DNA of 54,907 nt, taken from a bacterium (GTDB taxonomy: Bacteria; Verrucomicrobiota; Verrucomicrobiia; Limisphaerales; UBA11358). The notes beneath the pieces are model-generated. The model was given only the letters and a program-made list of their open reading frames with translations. It was not told where the DNA came from and searched no databases. Positions 53,642 to 54,907 of the stretch are shown here, one piece after another. The stretch lies in the NCBI GenBank assembly GCA_021817945.1, contig JAKAFL010000022.1, forward strand, positions 1 to 54,907, in the 5' to 3' direction. Each line of letters begins with the position of its first letter. Position 1 is the stretch's first letter. The position numbers were made by a program, and so were the translations under genes.

Positions 53642-54661
53642 TCAGGAAGTGGAGGAATGAGGAGTCGGTCCAGATTTGGGATGGTCATTGGCCGCGTCCT
53701 GAGACCTGCGGATTTCTTGAATGATGTAAAGGGGACGATTTTTGACCTGCTCATAAACACGGCCAAGGTATTCGCCAAAAACCCCGAATAAAAGAAGCTG
53801 GATGGTGCCAAAAATGGTGATGGCGGACATCAACGAAGTCCATCCCGGTATGAGGAAACCGCCCAACACAAAATGGTTGAAAAGAACGTAGAGAATGTAC
53901 CCCACAAAAACCCCGAAGAGGAGAAGGGAAAACAAGTAGGCCAGCCTTAAGGGCTTGGTGGAAACCGAGGTGACACCGTCAAAGGCCAGACGCAACATTT
54001 TGCGAAATGGATAATGAGTCTCTCCGGCCACGCGATCGCTGCGGTCGTAAAAAACCTGGGTTTGAGGAAAGCCAATCCATGGAACCAGCCCGCGCAGAAA
54101 ACGGTGCGTTTCCGGCAGCCGGGCCAGCTCCGTCAAGGCCCTGCGGCTCAGCAGACGGAAGTCCCCGGTGTTGCGAGGTATGGCCACGCCACTCAATTTC
54201 TCGATCACCCAGTAGAATAAAACAGCCGTGACCCGTTTGGACCAAGGCTCCTGCCCCCGGCTCCTGCGGGTGCCGTACACGACCTCATAACCCTTGAGAT
54301 GCGCCTCCATCATTTGCACAATCACTGCGGGAGGGTCCTGAAGGTCCGCATCCATGGAAACGACCGCATCGCCGCGGGCACTTTCCAGACCTGCCATTAG
54401 GGCGAGTTGATGCCCGAAATTGCGGGACAAATTCACCCCCACCCAATTTGACTGGCGCCTGCATTGGGCATCTATCAGGGGCCAGCTTGCGTCCCGACTG
54501 CCGTCATTGACCAGAACCACCTCCACCGGCGAAAAAGGCTTCAATTCCGTCTCCTGAATGCGCTCCAATTCTTTAAACAAGGACGGCAAAGCCTGTTCTT
54601 CATTGTAAATGGGGATGACAATGGATAACGGATAAATGCCCGGGAAATTCGAGGCACTCAT
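53642..54661 (-). CDS. GT2 polyprenyl-phosphate glycosyltransferase (ArnC/GtrB-like)
   Basis: A 339-aa membrane-anchored GT-A enzyme making a polyprenyl-phosphate sugar. SIVIPIYNEE opens the fold, VNDGSRD and MDADLQDPP (D104-D106) bind the nucleotide sugar and metal, RNTGDFRLLSRRAL follows, and two C-terminal membrane segments (about 230-300) precede GVFGEYLGRVYEQVKNRPLYI, the ArnC/GtrB signature. The partner transferase starts 3 nt downstream. ATG 54703 is an in-frame alternative start. Confidence 0.9.
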   Translation of the reverse strand: MSASNFPGIYPLSIVIPIYNEEQALPSLFKELERIQETELKPFSPVEVVLVNDGSRDASWPLIDAQCRRQSNWVGVNLSRNFGHQLALMAGLESARGDAVVSMDADLQDPPAVIVQMMEAHLKGYEVVYGTRRSRGQEPWSKRVTAVLFYWVIEKLSGVAIPRNTGDFRLLSRRALTELARLPETHRFLRGLVPWIGFPQTQVFYDRSDRVAGETHYPFRKMLRLAFDGVTSVSTKPLRLAYLFSLLLFGVFVGYILYVLFNHFVLGGFLIPGWTSLMSAITIFGTIQLLLFGVFGEYLGRVYEQVKNRPLYIIQEIRRSQDAANDHPKSGPTPHSSTS

Positions 54662-54801
54662 GGAGTCTGGTTTATGTACTGGCCTTTGCACGCGCCCCGG
54701 CATTCTGCCTTAAAGGCCTATTTGACTCAAGCCCGGGCCGGAATCGGTCTCTTTACCATTTTTGCCGTCACAGCGTTGAACAGGGTCTTTTGTTTTGGGT
54801 C

Positions 54802-54907
54802 TCATTTTGCGGTAAGGACCGACAGGCAAAGTTTGGGATTGGAATGGAATCGTTCACGGAGTGCGGGGAGGGATTCTTGTTGGAACTGCTCAGCCAGGAG
54901 GGTGAGC
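54802..54907 (-). CDS. 3' end of an unidentified gene entering the window
   Basis: The minus strand from the window edge reads LTLLAEQFQQESLPALRERF and ends ..CLSVLTAK before a stop at 54802-54804. It has protein-like character: leucine-spaced, charged, helical. Only 34 residues are visible, so no family can be named. It lies 140 nt upstream of the GT2 gene on the same strand. Confidence 0.45.
   Translation of the reverse strand, partial: LTLLAEQFQQESLPALRERFHSNPKLCLSVLTAK

Noticed and set aside
1-54907. CRISPR array or cas genes
   Set aside because: No regularly spaced direct repeats and no Cas-like proteins were seen anywhere in the window.

Overview
The window looks like a chromosome segment of a Verrucomicrobiota bacterium (Pedosphaera/Limisphaera-like), judged from protein character only. 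Supporting signs are OmcB-like DUF11 cell-envelope proteins, a Chlamydia-type class Ic ribonucleotide reductase, an EboD-like cyclase, secreted glycosidases ending in a '..FYR/KV..P' tail, and a lyase carrying autotransporter-associated beta-strand repeats. No rRNA or other direct taxonomic marker is present.

Layout. 1-5142: nrdA-nrdB (minus strand) behind an elaborate control region with a sigma70-like promoter, two NrdR-box-like palindromes, a cobalamin riboswitch and a probable intrinsic terminator. 5419-8736: a GH42 protein lacking its acid/base Glu, a GT21-like glycosyltransferase and tRNA-Val(TAC). 8781-12479: a palindromic repeat element, a secreted GH13 amylase and an SDR oxidoreductase. 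12742-15800: a decayed ~3 kb genomic island in tRNA-Asp(GTC), bounded by a 30-bp direct repeat and holding a PIN toxin/AbrB-like antitoxin pair, a small protein, a Rep-like protein and integrase pieces. 16305-19662: a cyclic-nucleotide-domain histidine kinase, a 42-codon coupled ORF and mutL. 19810-24261: two OmcB/DUF11 proteins, a small lipoprotein and ruvB. 24536-29769: a membrane pyrophosphatase, an EboD-like dehydroquinate-synthase homologue and an alkaline-phosphatase-fold protein. 29818-33935 (minus): recA, an RGG-rich protein and a DEAD-box helicase. 34327-49686: a pectin (rhamnogalacturonan I) locus with GH105, CE12-GH27 fusion, giant PL4 lyase, CE12, GH2 and a second PL4. 49711-51761 (minus): rpmE, prfA and a HAD phosphatase. 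51875-54907 (minus): another repeat copy, a GT39-type and a GT2 glycosyltransferase, and the 3' end of a further gene.

How it works together. The pectin locus forms a coherent route: PL4 lyases cut the RG-I backbone, CE12 enzymes remove acetyl groups, GH2 and GH27 trim galactose side chains, and GH105 cleaves the unsaturated ends left by the lyases. Most of its products carry signal peptides. The reductase is predicted to be silenced when B12 is available, implying a B12-dependent class II enzyme elsewhere in the genome. Three copies of a ~166-bp terminal-inverted-repeat element (8781, 24400, 51875) mark a dispersed MITE-like family. All functional calls rest on reading motifs by eye; no database search was possible.
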